Assembly (NCBI GenBank): GCA_031286585.1
Contig: JAITUC010000010.1
Coordinates: 62,001-126,000, forward strand
Direction of reading: 5' to 3'
DNA: 64,000 nt
Source of the DNA: Delftia acidovorans
GTDB lineage: Bacteria; Pseudomonadota; Gammaproteobacteria; Burkholderiales; Burkholderiaceae_C
The translations under genes were made by a program, and so were the position numbers. Position 1 is the first letter of the stretch; each line of letters starts with the position of its first letter. Positions 43,501-51,588 of this stretch are shown here, piece after piece. The notes beneath the pieces are model-generated. The model saw only the letters and a list, made by a program, of their open reading frames with translations. It ran no database searches and had not been told where the DNA came from.

Positions 43501-44669
43501 TGGACGTCAAGCGTGCCGACTTCAAGCTGGACATGCTCAGTCCGCACCTGTTCATGAACTTCCGCATCACGGACGAGCATGGACGCCAGCTGGGCCAGGG
43601 CCGCAACCTGGGCGCGCTCAAGGCCGAACTGGGCGCCAAGGCGCGCGGCGCCTTTCAGGCGCTGGCCGCGCTGAAGGTGTCGTCGGTCACGGAGGCCCCC
43701 GCACCCGATGCCACTGCTGCCACCGCGCCCGAAACCGGCAGGAAGCCCGCGCCCGCAGCCAAGGCGGAAAAGCCCGGCCAGGCCACGCCAGCCAGGAATG
43801 CCAAGCCCAGCCAGCCCGCCGACAGCCGCTACAAGGAATGGAGCTTTGGCGAACTGCCCGAGCTGATGGAGATCGGCCGGGGCGGGCAGACGCTGATCGG
43901 CTTTCCGGCGCTGATCGACCACGGCGATGCCGTCGGCATCGAGGTCTTCGACGAGCCCGAGGTCGCGGCCGCACGCCACCGCGTGGGCCTGCGCCGCCTG
44001 TTCGCGCTGCAGATCCGCGACGCGCTCAAGTACCTGGAAAAGAACATTCCAGACCTGCAGAAAATGGCCGTCGCCTACATGCCGCTGGGCACGCAGGAGG
44101 AGCTGCGCGAGCAGATCATCGACGTGGCCATAGACCGCGCCTTCCTGCAGGAGCCGCTGCCCACCAACGACGCTCAGTTCAAGCAGCGCGTGCAGGACGG
44201 CCGCGGACGGCTGACGCTGATCGCCAACGAGGTGGCGCGCATGGCCTCCACCATCCTGGTCGAGTACGCGGCGGCGCAGCGCAAGATCAAGGACACCAAG
44301 AACGCGCCTGACGCCACGGCCGACGCCGCCCAGCAACTGCAGCGCCTGGTGCCCAGGAACTTCATCGCGGCCGCGCCCTGGACCCAGCTGCAGCACTATG
44401 CGCGCTACCTCAAGGCCATCACCAGCCGCCTGGACAAGTACCGCGCCGACCCCGCGCGCGACGCCAGCCGCCTGGCCGAACTGCGCCCGCTGGAGCAGCG
44501 CTACTGGCGCCTGGTGGCCGAGCGCAAGGGCCACATCGATGCGCGCATGCAGGAGTACCGCTGGATGCTGGAGGAGCTGCGCGTGAGCTTCTTCGCCCAG
44601 GAGCTGCGCACGCCGTACCCGGTCAGCATCAAGCGGCTGGACAAGGTCTGGCAGCAGCTGCAGAACTAG
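40590..44669 (+). CDS. hrpA: ATP-dependent RNA helicase HrpA
   Basis: This large DEAH-box helicase has 1359 residues, as is usual for bacterial HrpA. Motif I is GETGSGKTTQ (about 34-43), motif II DEAH at about 143-146 followed by ERSLNIDFLLG, motif III TSATIDAERF and motif VI QRAGRCGR. After the helicase core come the helicase-associated and OB-fold regions and the long HrpA-specific C-terminal domain (DUF3418, from about 780). An Ala/Pro/Lys-rich spacer (about 1032-1075) interrupts the C-terminal half. The ATG at 40590 gives MPLKISFPESLPVSARREEI, the standard start. It acts on mRNA and stalled ribosomes. Confidence 0.96.
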   Translation: MPLKISFPESLPVSARREEIMEAMDRHQVIIVCGETGSGKTTQLPKIALALGRGKVNATPDDKGQVRGHLIGHTQPRRIAASSVAKRIAEELNTPLGDVVGYKVRFQDRLSKDASVKLMTDGILLAETQTDPLLKAYDTLIIDEAHERSLNIDFLLGYIKQILPRRPDLKVVVTSATIDAERFARHFEGPKGPAPVIMVSGRTYPVEMRWRPFEEKRDHDLNDAIAEGVDELWAGGAGGDILVFLPGEREIREAADHLRKHLAQQPVLRHAEVLPLFSRLSQAEQDRIFDSHTGRRIVLATNVAETSLTVPGIRYVIDAGTARVKRYSFRSKVEQLLVEPISQAAANQRAGRCGRVANGICIRLYDEADFGTRARFTDPEILRSSLAGVILRMKSLGLGDVVNFPFLEAPSGRAIADGYQLLGELGAVDERGELLPMGRELSRLPLDPRVGRMILEARTRGAVAEVLVIASALSVQDVRDRPLEAQQQADQQHAKFDDEKSEFSGYLRLWKWLQDARGGKVVAKSRKEMAGAQAPAAKPSARNAAFLPVAQRSGGQSVAAPAAEALAAFHPQDTGPGTDDEPSHKLSNRQWEQLLRQNFINIRRVREWRDIHSQLLTVVNEHKWKINTEAAGYDAVHLSMLSGLLGNLGYKGDESDAYLGARGIRFHPHPGAHLSKKPGRWIVAAELVETSRLYGRGIAAIDPQWLEEVGAHLLKKQLLDPHWSKTQADVVALERATLYGLVVYNGRRMSYGRIDPQSAREIFIRQALVEGQWDTRWHFLPANLKLVRKVEELEHKSRRQDVLVDDELIYAFYDQQIPKDVFSGATFDHWFREAAKENADLLRLSRDELMRHEAAGITTQAFPKVVKLGGVDCTASYLHSPGDARDGITVTVPLFVLNQVSDERVEWLVPGMLKDKLQALLKSLPQRPRSRFVPLPESAQRLAELFTTPERWGQGSLIDALLKQVRDETSLDVKRADFKLDMLSPHLFMNFRITDEHGRQLGQGRNLGALKAELGAKARGAFQALAALKVSSVTEAPAPDATAATAPETGRKPAPAAKAEKPGQATPARNAKPSQPADSRYKEWSFGELPELMEIGRGGQTLIGFPALIDHGDAVGIEVFDEPEVAAARHRVGLRRLFALQIRDALKYLEKNIPDLQKMAVAYMPLGTQEELREQIIDVAIDRAFLQEPLPTNDAQFKQRVQDGRGRLTLIANEVARMASTILVEYAAAQRKIKDTKNAPDATADAAQQLQRLVPRNFIAAAPWTQLQHYARYLKAITSRLDKYRADPARDASRLAELRPLEQRYWRLVAERKGHIDARMQEYRWMLEELRVSFFAQELRTPYPVSIKRLDKVWQQLQN

Positions 44670-44728
44670 CGTGAGGCCGGTAGGCCTGCAGCTTCCTGAA
44701 GATGCGATTTTGATGGCGCTGCGGCTCG

Positions 44729-44755
44729 GCATCTGTGCATTTCCTGCACAGATGC
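44729..44755. promoter_or_regulatory. Perfect 11-bp inverted repeat between hrpA and the isochorismatase-type gene
   Basis: GCATCTGTGCA (44729-44739) and TGCACAGATGC (44745-44755) are perfectly complementary around TTTCC. No U-run follows, so a simple intrinsic terminator is less likely than an operator dyad or an mRNA hairpin. It lies 60 nt after the hrpA stop codon and 80 nt before the next start. Confidence 0.55.
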
Positions 44756-44835
44756 TGGGCGCGCCGACCCGTTGTGGCAACTGGCAGGGCTTCCTAGACT
44801 GCAGGCATCGCAATGCTTGAAACCAGGAGTCCCTC

Positions 44836-45465
44836 ATGAGCAGCACCGCCACCACAGCCCATCCCACCCTCCGCGCCCTGGCCGGCGCCTTGCCGCGCAG
44901 CGAATTGCCCAAGGGCCGCACCGCGCTGCTGGTCATCGACTTCCAGAACGAGTACTTCATCGGCCGCCTGCCCATCCCGCGCGGCCCGCAGGCCCTGGAG
45001 CAGGCCCGGCGCCTGCTGCAATGGGCCGATGCCGGGCAGGTTGCCGTGTTCCACATCCAGCACATTGCCCCCGAAGGGGCACCCGTGTTCGCCGTCAATG
45101 GCGGCACCGTCGAGTTCCACCCCGGCCTGCAGCCGCGCGCGGGCGACACCGTGGTGCAAAAGCGCAGCGTCAGCGCCTTCGTCGGCACCGACCTGGCCGA
45201 CCAGCTGCGTGCGCGTGGCATCACCACCGTGGTCATCTGCGGCCTCATGACCCACGCCTGCGTGGCCGGCGCCGCACGCGATGCCGCGCCGCTGGGCTTC
45301 GAGGTCGTCGTGGCCAGCGATGCCGTGGCCACACGCACCATCACGCGCAGCAACGGCGAATCTGTGGACGCCGACAGCCTGCACCGTGCCGCGCTGGCCG
45401 AGATCGAGGATGTGTTCGGCGATGTCATGCCCACGGACGGTATCCTGGAGCTGGCGCTGCGCTGA
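44836..45465 (+). CDS. Isochorismatase-family cysteine hydrolase
   Basis: This hydrolase has 209 residues. The catalytic triad is visible as Asp35 (VIDFQNEYF), Lys109 (VVQKRSVSAF) and Cys142 (CGLMTHACVAGAARD). Members cleave amides such as nicotinamide, carbamoylated acids or N-acyl compounds; the cis-peptide region VVICGL is typical. AGGAG is 8 nt upstream of the ATG. The LysR gene 60 nt downstream on the same strand may regulate it. Substrate unknown. Confidence 0.9.
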   Translation: MSSTATTAHPTLRALAGALPRSELPKGRTALLVIDFQNEYFIGRLPIPRGPQALEQARRLLQWADAGQVAVFHIQHIAPEGAPVFAVNGGTVEFHPGLQPRAGDTVVQKRSVSAFVGTDLADQLRARGITTVVICGLMTHACVAGAARDAAPLGFEVVVASDAVATRTITRSNGESVDADSLHRAALAEIEDVFGDVMPTDGILELALR

Positions 45466-45525
45466 GCGGGCCGGGCGGCATCGGCGGTCCATGCCCCACA
45501 ATTTCGCCAAAGGAGTGCATGAGCA

Positions 45526-46428
45526 ATGGACAGATGGCAAGCCATGCGGGTGTTCTGCGGCGTGGTGGACGCGCAGGGGTTCACGGCGGCCCAGGACCGG
45601 CTGGGCATGACGCATTCGACGGCGTCGCGCCATGTCAAATGGCTGGAGTCGGAACTGGGCACGCAGCTGCTGCAGCGCAATTCGCGCGGGCTGAGCCTGA
45701 CCGACGCGGGGCGCAGCTACTACCTCAGTTGTGTGCAGTTGCTGGAGCAGCTCGATGCGGCCGAGGCCGCACTGGCGCAGCGCCGTGCGCGCGTGGCTGG
45801 CGTGCTGCGCGTCACGCTGCCGCTGGCCGTGGGCGCCATCGAGCTGGGCGACTGGCTGCCCGAGTTCGAGCAGCAATTCCCCGAGCTGGAGCTGCAGCTG
45901 CTGTGCACCGACCGGCTGGTGGACCTGGTGGCCGAGGGGGTGGATGCGGCCGTGCGCATCAGCCGCCAATTGCCGGACAGCGGGCTGCAGGCGCGCTTGC
46001 TCACGCATTCGCCGCTGGTGCTGGTGGCCTCGCCCGCCTACCTGATGCGCCAGGGCGTGGTGCAGGCGCCCGAGCAATTGGCCGCGCACCGCGCCCTGGC
46101 CTTTGCGGCGGGCCCGGCCCCGTTGCGCTGGAGCGTGGTGTCCGGGCAGGGCGCCGTCACCGAGGTGCAGCCGCACACGGCGATGCGCACCGACTCGGTG
46201 GCCACCATCTTCGAGGCCGCACGCGCAGGCCGGGGCATTGCGGCGCTGACCTGGCATACCGTGCGCTCGGCCGTGGAGCGGGGCCAGCTGGTGCGGGTGC
46301 TGCCCTGTTTTCATCTGGGGCAGTACAGCTACCACGCGCTGTATCCGCGCACGCGGCATCTGCGTCCGGCCGTGCGCGCGTTTGTGGATTTCATGGCGCG
46401 GCGCTATCGGCAGGGGCCGGGCGGCTGA
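45526..46428 (+). CDS. LysR-family transcriptional regulator
   Basis: This regulator has 300 residues. The helix-turn-helix region is MDRWQAMRVFCGVVDAQGFT and MTHSTASRHVKWLESELGTQLL. The effector domain starts near residue 90 (GVLRVTLPLAVGAIELGDWL), in the style of the CrgA/DmlR group. It follows the isochorismatase-type hydrolase and is followed 2 nt later by the HELLH protein, so the three may be cotranscribed. Confidence 0.88.
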   Translation: MDRWQAMRVFCGVVDAQGFTAAQDRLGMTHSTASRHVKWLESELGTQLLQRNSRGLSLTDAGRSYYLSCVQLLEQLDAAEAALAQRRARVAGVLRVTLPLAVGAIELGDWLPEFEQQFPELELQLLCTDRLVDLVAEGVDAAVRISRQLPDSGLQARLLTHSPLVLVASPAYLMRQGVVQAPEQLAAHRALAFAAGPAPLRWSVVSGQGAVTEVQPHTAMRTDSVATIFEAARAGRGIAALTWHTVRSAVERGQLVRVLPCFHLGQYSYHALYPRTRHLRPAVRAFVDFMARRYRQGPGG

Positions 46429-46430
46429 GC

Positions 46431-46934
46431 ATGGTCTTCTGGAGCCGGCCACTGGATGCGCAGGAGCAGGCCTTTGTGCGCACGCACTTCGGCGCCTCGC
46501 TCGATGCGCTGCTGCCGCGCCTGCGCCTGTACCAGCGGCGGCTGGGTGATACGCGCAGGGCGCTGTCCATGAATGGCGGGCGCATCTTCATGCCGCGCGC
46601 CTTCTTCACGCAGTCCGATCCGCGCCAGCCGCTGCGCCTGGCGCATCCGCAGATCGCAGGCATCTTTGCCCATGAGCTGCTGCACCAGTGGCAGCGCCTG
46701 CAGGGCATGCCGGTCACGCGGCAGGCCGCCTGGCTGCAGTTCAAGGCGCTGTGCACGCGCGGCGATCCGTATGCCTATGAGCGCTGCGACGATCCCCGGC
46801 GCATGCTGCAGCGCTTTGTCCATGCCCAGGTGGAGCAGCAGGGCCAGATGTGGGAAGACCATGTGCGCGCCTGCGTGGCGGGGCAGGGCGATGCGGCGGG
46901 GGCCCTGATCGCGGCCCACGTGCGGGGCGCGTGA
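46431..46934 (+). CDS. HELLH-motif putative zinc metalloprotease-like protein (Vgr-related type)
   Basis: A 167-residue protein of unknown function. It carries an HExxH zinc motif (IFAHELLHQWQR, about residue 80) preceded by ALSMNGGRIFMPRAFF, a layout seen in small Vgr-related and DUF4157-like proteins. A downstream glutamate that could complete the site is not obvious. There is no signal peptide. It begins 2 nt after the LysR stop codon. Many neighbours would read this frame as an extension of a longer one, but the ATG at 46431 begins the only sensible protein. Confidence 0.72.
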   Translation: MVFWSRPLDAQEQAFVRTHFGASLDALLPRLRLYQRRLGDTRRALSMNGGRIFMPRAFFTQSDPRQPLRLAHPQIAGIFAHELLHQWQRLQGMPVTRQAAWLQFKALCTRGDPYAYERCDDPRRMLQRFVHAQVEQQGQMWEDHVRACVAGQGDAAGALIAAHVRGA

Positions 46935-46935
46935 G

Positions 46936-47475
46936 TCAGCTGGGCTGGGTGTCCAGTGCCTCGATCAGGTCATGGGCCGACACATCGCGGGCCGCGCCAA
47001 AGCCCGCCACGTGCCGGGCGATGGATGGCGTGATGCAGACAAAGCGGAAGTCGCCCAGATCGGTCATGAACGCGGCTTCGGGAAAGCGCAGCACATAGCT
47101 GTCGCGCGCACCATCGGCCAGCACGCTGCCGGGCGGCGGCGTGCTGGCCACGCCTTCTATGGCCACGCGCTCCAGGGCATGCACGCCTTCGCCGTCCGCT
47201 TCGGCCGCGCATACCAGCAGGCTGACGGCCGGGTGCAGCTCCATGGCCCGCGTGTGCGCTGCCAGTGCGCTGACGTGCAGCACGAAGCAGCCAAACTGCG
47301 CATTCCAGGCCCAGGGCACCATGGACAGCCGGGGCGCGGGCAGCGCGTCGCCAGCACCGGGGGCAGGGGAGTCGGCGGGCTGGGTGGCCAGGGCCGCGCT
47401 GCGGCGGCGGGCCAGCAGATCGCGCAGCGACAGCTGCAGGCGGGACAGGTGGGGCGGGTGTGGCGTGGCGGGCAT
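46936..47475 (-). CDS. Pyridoxamine 5'-phosphate oxidase-like flavin-binding split-barrel protein
   Basis: This protein has 179 residues with the split-barrel FMN-binding fold of the PPOX/HugZ type: RRSAALATQ near the N-terminus, APRLSMVPWAWNAQFGCFVLH, then ALAAHTRAMELHPAVSLLVC. The pattern RRSAALAT...PRLSMVPW followed by LHVSALAAHTRAM is typical of heme-utilisation-related or general FMN reductases. The start at 47475 is chosen; extension upstream adds low-complexity residues. It is convergent with the HELLH gene and only one base separates the stop codons. Confidence 0.8.
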   Translation of the reverse strand: MPATPHPPHLSRLQLSLRDLLARRRSAALATQPADSPAPGAGDALPAPRLSMVPWAWNAQFGCFVLHVSALAAHTRAMELHPAVSLLVCAAEADGEGVHALERVAIEGVASTPPPGSVLADGARDSYVLRFPEAAFMTDLGDFRFVCITPSIARHVAGFGAARDVSAHDLIEALDTQPS

Positions 47476-47702
47476 GGCTCCATCGTACCTGTGGCGTACC
47501 TGTAGCGTGCCCGTGGCCGGCTTGCGAAGGCGGAGGGCGAGTTGGTGTGGCATCGGTATGCCATGGGCGCCCAAGCGTCACTTTGGCGACGATCTCCTGG
47601 GGCCTTCCCCAATGCCGGGAACCGGGTGTGGGCCTAGCCTCGCTGGCAAGGCGGATTGCCGCCGTCCCTTCCACTCACCGACACTTCAAAGCCCATCCAC
47701 CC

Positions 47703-49397
47703 ATGCCCTCCCAGCCCGCGCACCACGCTTTCTGGCCCAACCGCCTGCCCCATTCCATCACCGTGCCCGCCACCAGCGTCTGGGAGAACCTGGCCGTCAA
47801 TGCGCGACGCTACCCGGACAAGCCGGCCATCCGCTACTTCGGCAGCTCCATCAGCTACCGCGAGCTGTGCGAGGGCACGGAGCGCATGGCGGCCTACCTG
47901 CACGGCCTGGGCGTGCGGCGCGGCGACCGCGTCATTTTGCTGATGCAGAACACGCCGCAACTCATCCTTGCGCACTACGCCATCTTCCGTGCCAACGCGG
48001 TGGTGGTGCCGGTCAACCCCATGAACATGGCCGAGGAGCTCAGGCACTACATCACCGACGCCGACGCCAAGGTCGCCATCACCACGGCCGACCTGGCCCC
48101 CGAACTGGCCAAGGCCAGCAATGCGCTGGTGCCCGGCCAGCGGCTGGAGCACCTGGTCGTCACCCAGTTCACGGACGCCTTCGATGCCGGGGTGCAGGGC
48201 GACGATGCCCCGCCCGCGCAGTGGCACGACTGGCTGTTCACCCGGCGTGAGCCCGCCGTGCTCGATGGCGGCAGCGTCCACACCTGGCAGCAGGCCCTGG
48301 CCTGTACCGATGCCGCGCCGCCCCATGTGGTGGGCCGCGACGACATGGCCGTGCTGCCCTACACCAGCGGCACCACGGGCCACCCCAAGGGCTGCATGCA
48401 CCCGCACCGCTCCATCAACCACAACGCCGTGGCGGGCAGCTACTGGGGCAGCGGCACCAGCGAGACCGTGGTCCTGGCCGTCGTGCCCATGTTCCATATC
48501 ACGGGCATGGTCTCGGTGCTGCACACGTCCATCTTCGTGGGCGCCACCCTGGTCGTCATGCCGCGCTGGGACCGCGAGCTGGCCGGGCGGCTGATCTCGC
48601 GCTACCAGGTCACCAGCTGGACCAACATCCCCACCATGGTCATCGACCTGCTGGGCAGCCCCAACTTTGCACAGTTCGACCTCACCAGTCTCAAATACAT
48701 CGGCGGCGGTGGTGCCGCCATGCCCCAGGCCGTGGCCCAGCGCCTGCTGGAGCAGTACGGCCTGCGCTTTTGCGAAGGCTACGGCCTGACCGAGACCGCT
48801 GCGCCCACGCACAGCAACCCTTCCGAGCACCCCAAGCAGCAGTGCCTGGGCATCCCCTTCATGAGCACCGAGGCGCGTGTCATCGACCCCGAAACCGGCG
48901 CCGATGTCCCTCAGGGAGAGCAGGGCGAAATCGTGGTCCACGGCCCCGAGGTCTTCGACGGCTACTGGAAACGCCCGGACGCCACGGCCCAGGTCTTCAT
49001 GGAGATCGACGGCAAGCGGTTCTTTCGCACCGGCGACCTGGGCCACGTGGATGAGGACGGCTACTACTTCATCACCGACCGCCTCAAGCGCATGATCAAC
49101 GCCAGCGGCTTCAAGGTCTGGCCGGCCGAGGTCGAGTCGCTGATGTTCCGCCACCCCGCCATCCAGGAAGCCTGCGTGATCTCCACGCGCGACGCCTACC
49201 GGGGCGAATCGGTCAAGGCCGTCGTCGTGCTGCGTGCCGGCAAGGAAGACACCACGGCCGAGGACATCATCCAGTGGTGCCGTGAGAACATGGCCGTCTA
49301 CAAGGCGCCCAGGATCGTGCAGTTCGTCAAGGTCCTGCCCAAGAGCGGCAGCGGCAAGGTGATGTGGCGGCAGTTGCAGGAGGCGGAGGCGGGCTGA
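47703..49397 (+). CDS. AMP-dependent acyl-CoA ligase (fatty-acid/aromatic acid CoA ligase)
   Basis: This ANL-family ligase has 564 residues and activates a carboxylic acid as acyl-AMP and then acyl-CoA. The P-loop is YTSGTTGHPKG (about residue 220). Later motifs are GYGLTETAAPTHSNP, the hinge-adjacent RTGDLGHVDEDGYYFITDRLK and the catalytic lysine in PKSGSGKVMWRQL. The middle VPMFHITGM block suits medium- to long-chain fatty acids. The start at 47703 gives MPSQPAHHAFWPNRLP; the longer frame upstream is unlikely. No other beta-oxidation genes are adjacent. Confidence 0.9.
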   Translation: MPSQPAHHAFWPNRLPHSITVPATSVWENLAVNARRYPDKPAIRYFGSSISYRELCEGTERMAAYLHGLGVRRGDRVILLMQNTPQLILAHYAIFRANAVVVPVNPMNMAEELRHYITDADAKVAITTADLAPELAKASNALVPGQRLEHLVVTQFTDAFDAGVQGDDAPPAQWHDWLFTRREPAVLDGGSVHTWQQALACTDAAPPHVVGRDDMAVLPYTSGTTGHPKGCMHPHRSINHNAVAGSYWGSGTSETVVLAVVPMFHITGMVSVLHTSIFVGATLVVMPRWDRELAGRLISRYQVTSWTNIPTMVIDLLGSPNFAQFDLTSLKYIGGGGAAMPQAVAQRLLEQYGLRFCEGYGLTETAAPTHSNPSEHPKQQCLGIPFMSTEARVIDPETGADVPQGEQGEIVVHGPEVFDGYWKRPDATAQVFMEIDGKRFFRTGDLGHVDEDGYYFITDRLKRMINASGFKVWPAEVESLMFRHPAIQEACVISTRDAYRGESVKAVVVLRAGKEDTTAEDIIQWCRENMAVYKAPRIVQFVKVLPKSGSGKVMWRQLQEAEAG

Positions 49398-49563
49398 CTG
49401 GCCATCAGGGCTTCAAAGCCCTCAAGCCTTTGCCCTCGGCGCGCTTGTGACGCGGCCGCCGAGGACGCCGTGGGGATGTTTGCTGCATGGGCGTTGCGGA
49501 GGCGGCGCGCGCATCTATGATCGCGCGCCAGACACCAACACTGCAGCACACAGTACACAGCAC

Positions 49564-50364
49564 ATGCATGGATTTCTCGGGTCCGCTGCCACGGCCTTGG
49601 CGGCTTTGTTCTGCCTTACCGCTTCCGCGCACGAACTGTGCACCATCGTCGCCGATGCCGACACGGGCGAGTCCCTGGTGCACAGCGGCCCGGCCTGCGC
49701 CGAGCGCGTCACGCCGGCCTCCAGCTTCAAGATCGCCATCAGCCTGATGGGCTATGACGCCGGCATCCTGCAGGACGAGTCCCGGCCCGCATGGCCTTAC
49801 CAACCGGAGTATCCGGACTGGGGCGGCGATGCCTGGCGGCGCGAGATCACGCCCCAGGCGTGGATGAAAGACTCGGTGTTCTGGTACTCGCAGCAGGTGG
49901 CGCGGGAGCTGGGCCAGGAGCGGTTTGGCGCCTACGTCAAGGCCTTTCACTACGGCAACGAGGATGTCTCCGCCGTTGCCGTGGACCATCCCGGCCACAA
50001 CGGCGTGTGGGTGGTGTCCTCGCTGCGCATCTCGGCGGCCGAGCAGGTGGCCTTCATGCGCAAGATCGTGCGCCGCGAATTGCCCGTGAGCAGTCAGGCC
50101 ATCGACATGACTGCGCGCATCACCCGGCACCCCGTGCCTGTGCAGGGCTGGACCGTGCATGGCAAGACCGGCACCGGATCGCCCGGCAGCGACAACCGCT
50201 ACGATGCCAGCCGGGCCTACGGCTGGTATGTGGGCTGGGCCACCAAAGGCGAGCGCAGGCTGGCGTTCGCCACGCTGATCCAGGATGAACAGGCTCAAAA
50301 GCCCAATGCCGGCCTGCGCGCGCGCGATGCCCTGCTGCAGCGATTGCCTGCCGCGGACCGCTGA
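49564..50364 (+). CDS. Class D (OXA-type) beta-lactamase
   Basis: This serine beta-lactamase has 266 residues. A signal peptide (MHGFLGSAATALAALFCLTA, cleavage near SAHE) precedes the catalytic motifs PASSFK (Ser53/Lys56, the lysine being the one that is carboxylated), DSVFWYSQ, YGN (130-132) and HGKTGTG. The second motif, normally Ser-x-Val, reads Ser-Val-Phe: the conserved valine beside the carboxylated lysine is replaced by Phe106. The ATG at 49564 gives the signal peptide. No mobile element or integron structure surrounds it, so it looks intrinsic. Antibiotic spectrum cannot be deduced. Confidence 0.93.
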   Translation: MHGFLGSAATALAALFCLTASAHELCTIVADADTGESLVHSGPACAERVTPASSFKIAISLMGYDAGILQDESRPAWPYQPEYPDWGGDAWRREITPQAWMKDSVFWYSQQVARELGQERFGAYVKAFHYGNEDVSAVAVDHPGHNGVWVVSSLRISAAEQVAFMRKIVRRELPVSSQAIDMTARITRHPVPVQGWTVHGKTGTGSPGSDNRYDASRAYGWYVGWATKGERRLAFATLIQDEQAQKPNAGLRARDALLQRLPAADR

Positions 50365-50458
50365 CAATGCACGGGCGTTTTCCTTTCCGCACCTCTCCCA
50401 CGCCTCTCCCACACCTCTTTCACATATCTCCCGCACAAGAGCGACAGACCGACACCCG

Positions 50459-50677
50459 ATGAAGACCATTGACGAAATGCTGAACCTGGACCTGCTCACC
50501 CCCGAGCAGCACGTTGAGATCAGCGACTGGATTGCCCGCGCGAACTCCCCCGAGGAAATTCTGCAGATGCCCGCCCCTCTTTGGCAGGCCGTGGAGCGGG
50601 CCAGCGAGGCCATGGGCGTCAATGCCGATCTTCTGCGGCCGCCCTCGCTGGATGCGGGCGGCGCGGTCCTCGGATAG
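50459..50677 (+). CDS. Small acidic protein of unknown function
   Basis: A 72-residue protein I do not recognise. It starts MKTIDEMLNLDLLTPEQH and is predicted to be mostly helical and acidic, with no signal peptide. It lies 94 nt after the class D beta-lactamase on the same strand. The interval contains pyrimidine-rich imperfect repeats of CACCTCTCCC/CGCCTCTCCC type and no good Shine-Dalgarno sequence. The regular helix pattern and codon use support coding, but the evidence is moderate. Confidence 0.6.
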   Translation: MKTIDEMLNLDLLTPEQHVEISDWIARANSPEEILQMPAPLWQAVERASEAMGVNADLLRPPSLDAGGAVLG

Positions 50678-50688
50678 AGCGCCGCAGC

Positions 50689-51588
50689 TCACCATCCCAT
50701 CATCGACCGGTGCGCGCCAATGCCGGCCATGGCGCCATCGCTGACGGCCATGGCCACGTTGCCGGCCGCGCGGGCCGCGTCGCCGCAGGCGAACACATGG
50801 GGGACACTGGTGGCCTGGCCTTCCCCCACCTTGATGAAGGATCCCATGGGGCCTTCTTCCAGGGCACAGCCCAGTTGCTCGGCCACGGGGCTGGCGATGC
50901 GGGTGCGCGGCTGGGTGAACAGGCCGTCCATCACCAGGCGGCGGCCATCCTGCAGCACCACGTCGGCCCGGCCCTCCAGGCGGGCGATGGGCGTGGCCTC
51001 CACCTGGGTGCCCCGGCGCGCAAGGGTGGAAAGTTCTTCGGCGCCGGGCGTGTAGGCGCCGTTGAGCAGCAGCGTGGTCTGGCCCCAGTCCGGCAGCATG
51101 ACGGCGTGGTGGTGGGCCAGGGCCGAGCTGGCGATGATGCCGATGCGGCCCGCATCCATCTCGTAGCCGTGGCAGTACGGGCAGTGAAAGACGCTGCGGC
51201 CCCAGCGCTCGGCCAGTCCCGGCACGGGCGGCAGGCTGTCATGCACGCCCGGCGCCAGGACGAGGCGGGCGGCGCTGATGGCCGTGCCCGCTGCGCGGAA
51301 CTCCAGCCGGCCATCAGGCGCCACGCGGGCGCCCTCGGCCGTGCCGTCCAGCCACTGCACGGTGGGATAGGCCATCAGCTGCTGCCGGGCCTGGGCGGCG
51401 ATCTGGGCGGGGGCCACGCCATCCTGGGTGAGAAAGCCGTGCGAGGTCTCGCCAGCCTGGTCCACGAAGCGGTTGCGCCGCAGTCCGGCATCGACCACCA
51501 GCACCTGGCGGCGCGCACGCGCCAGTTGCAGCGCGGCGGACAGGCCGGCATAGCTGCCGCCGATGACGGCGAAATCAACGTGTTTCAT
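50689..51588 (-). CDS. Thioredoxin-reductase-like FAD/NAD(P)H oxidoreductase
   Basis: This flavoprotein has 299 residues. The N-terminal FAD motif is VIGGSYAGLSAALQLARA. The redox pair is in FHCPYCHGYE (CPYC), the position used in thioredoxin reductases. The C-terminal FAD site is VFACGDAARAAGNVAMAVSDG. The NADPH-binding half shows GIIASSALAHHHAV in place of the usual GGGxxA, so nucleotide binding may be altered. AGGAG lies 7 nt upstream of the ATG. It is cotranscribed with the Rrf2 regulator, whose end it overlaps by 14 nt. Confidence 0.88.
   Translation of the reverse strand: MKHVDFAVIGGSYAGLSAALQLARARRQVLVVDAGLRRNRFVDQAGETSHGFLTQDGVAPAQIAAQARQQLMAYPTVQWLDGTAEGARVAPDGRLEFRAAGTAISAARLVLAPGVHDSLPPVPGLAERWGRSVFHCPYCHGYEMDAGRIGIIASSALAHHHAVMLPDWGQTTLLLNGAYTPGAEELSTLARRGTQVEATPIARLEGRADVVLQDGRRLVMDGLFTQPRTRIASPVAEQLGCALEEGPMGSFIKVGEGQATSVPHVFACGDAARAAGNVAMAVSDGAMAGIGAHRSMMGW

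Noticed and set aside
40875..45680. Very long open frame (about 1600 codons) on the minus strand opposite hrpA
   Set aside because: It is the antisense shadow of hrpA and neighbours in GC-rich DNA. It is rich in His, Gln and Leu, has no domain motifs, and the plus strand carries unmistakable helicase motifs.
50365..50458. CRISPR-like or tandem repeat array in the pyrimidine-rich CACCTCTCCC stretch
   Set aside because: Only two or three short imperfect units without spacers; ordinary low-complexity intergenic DNA.
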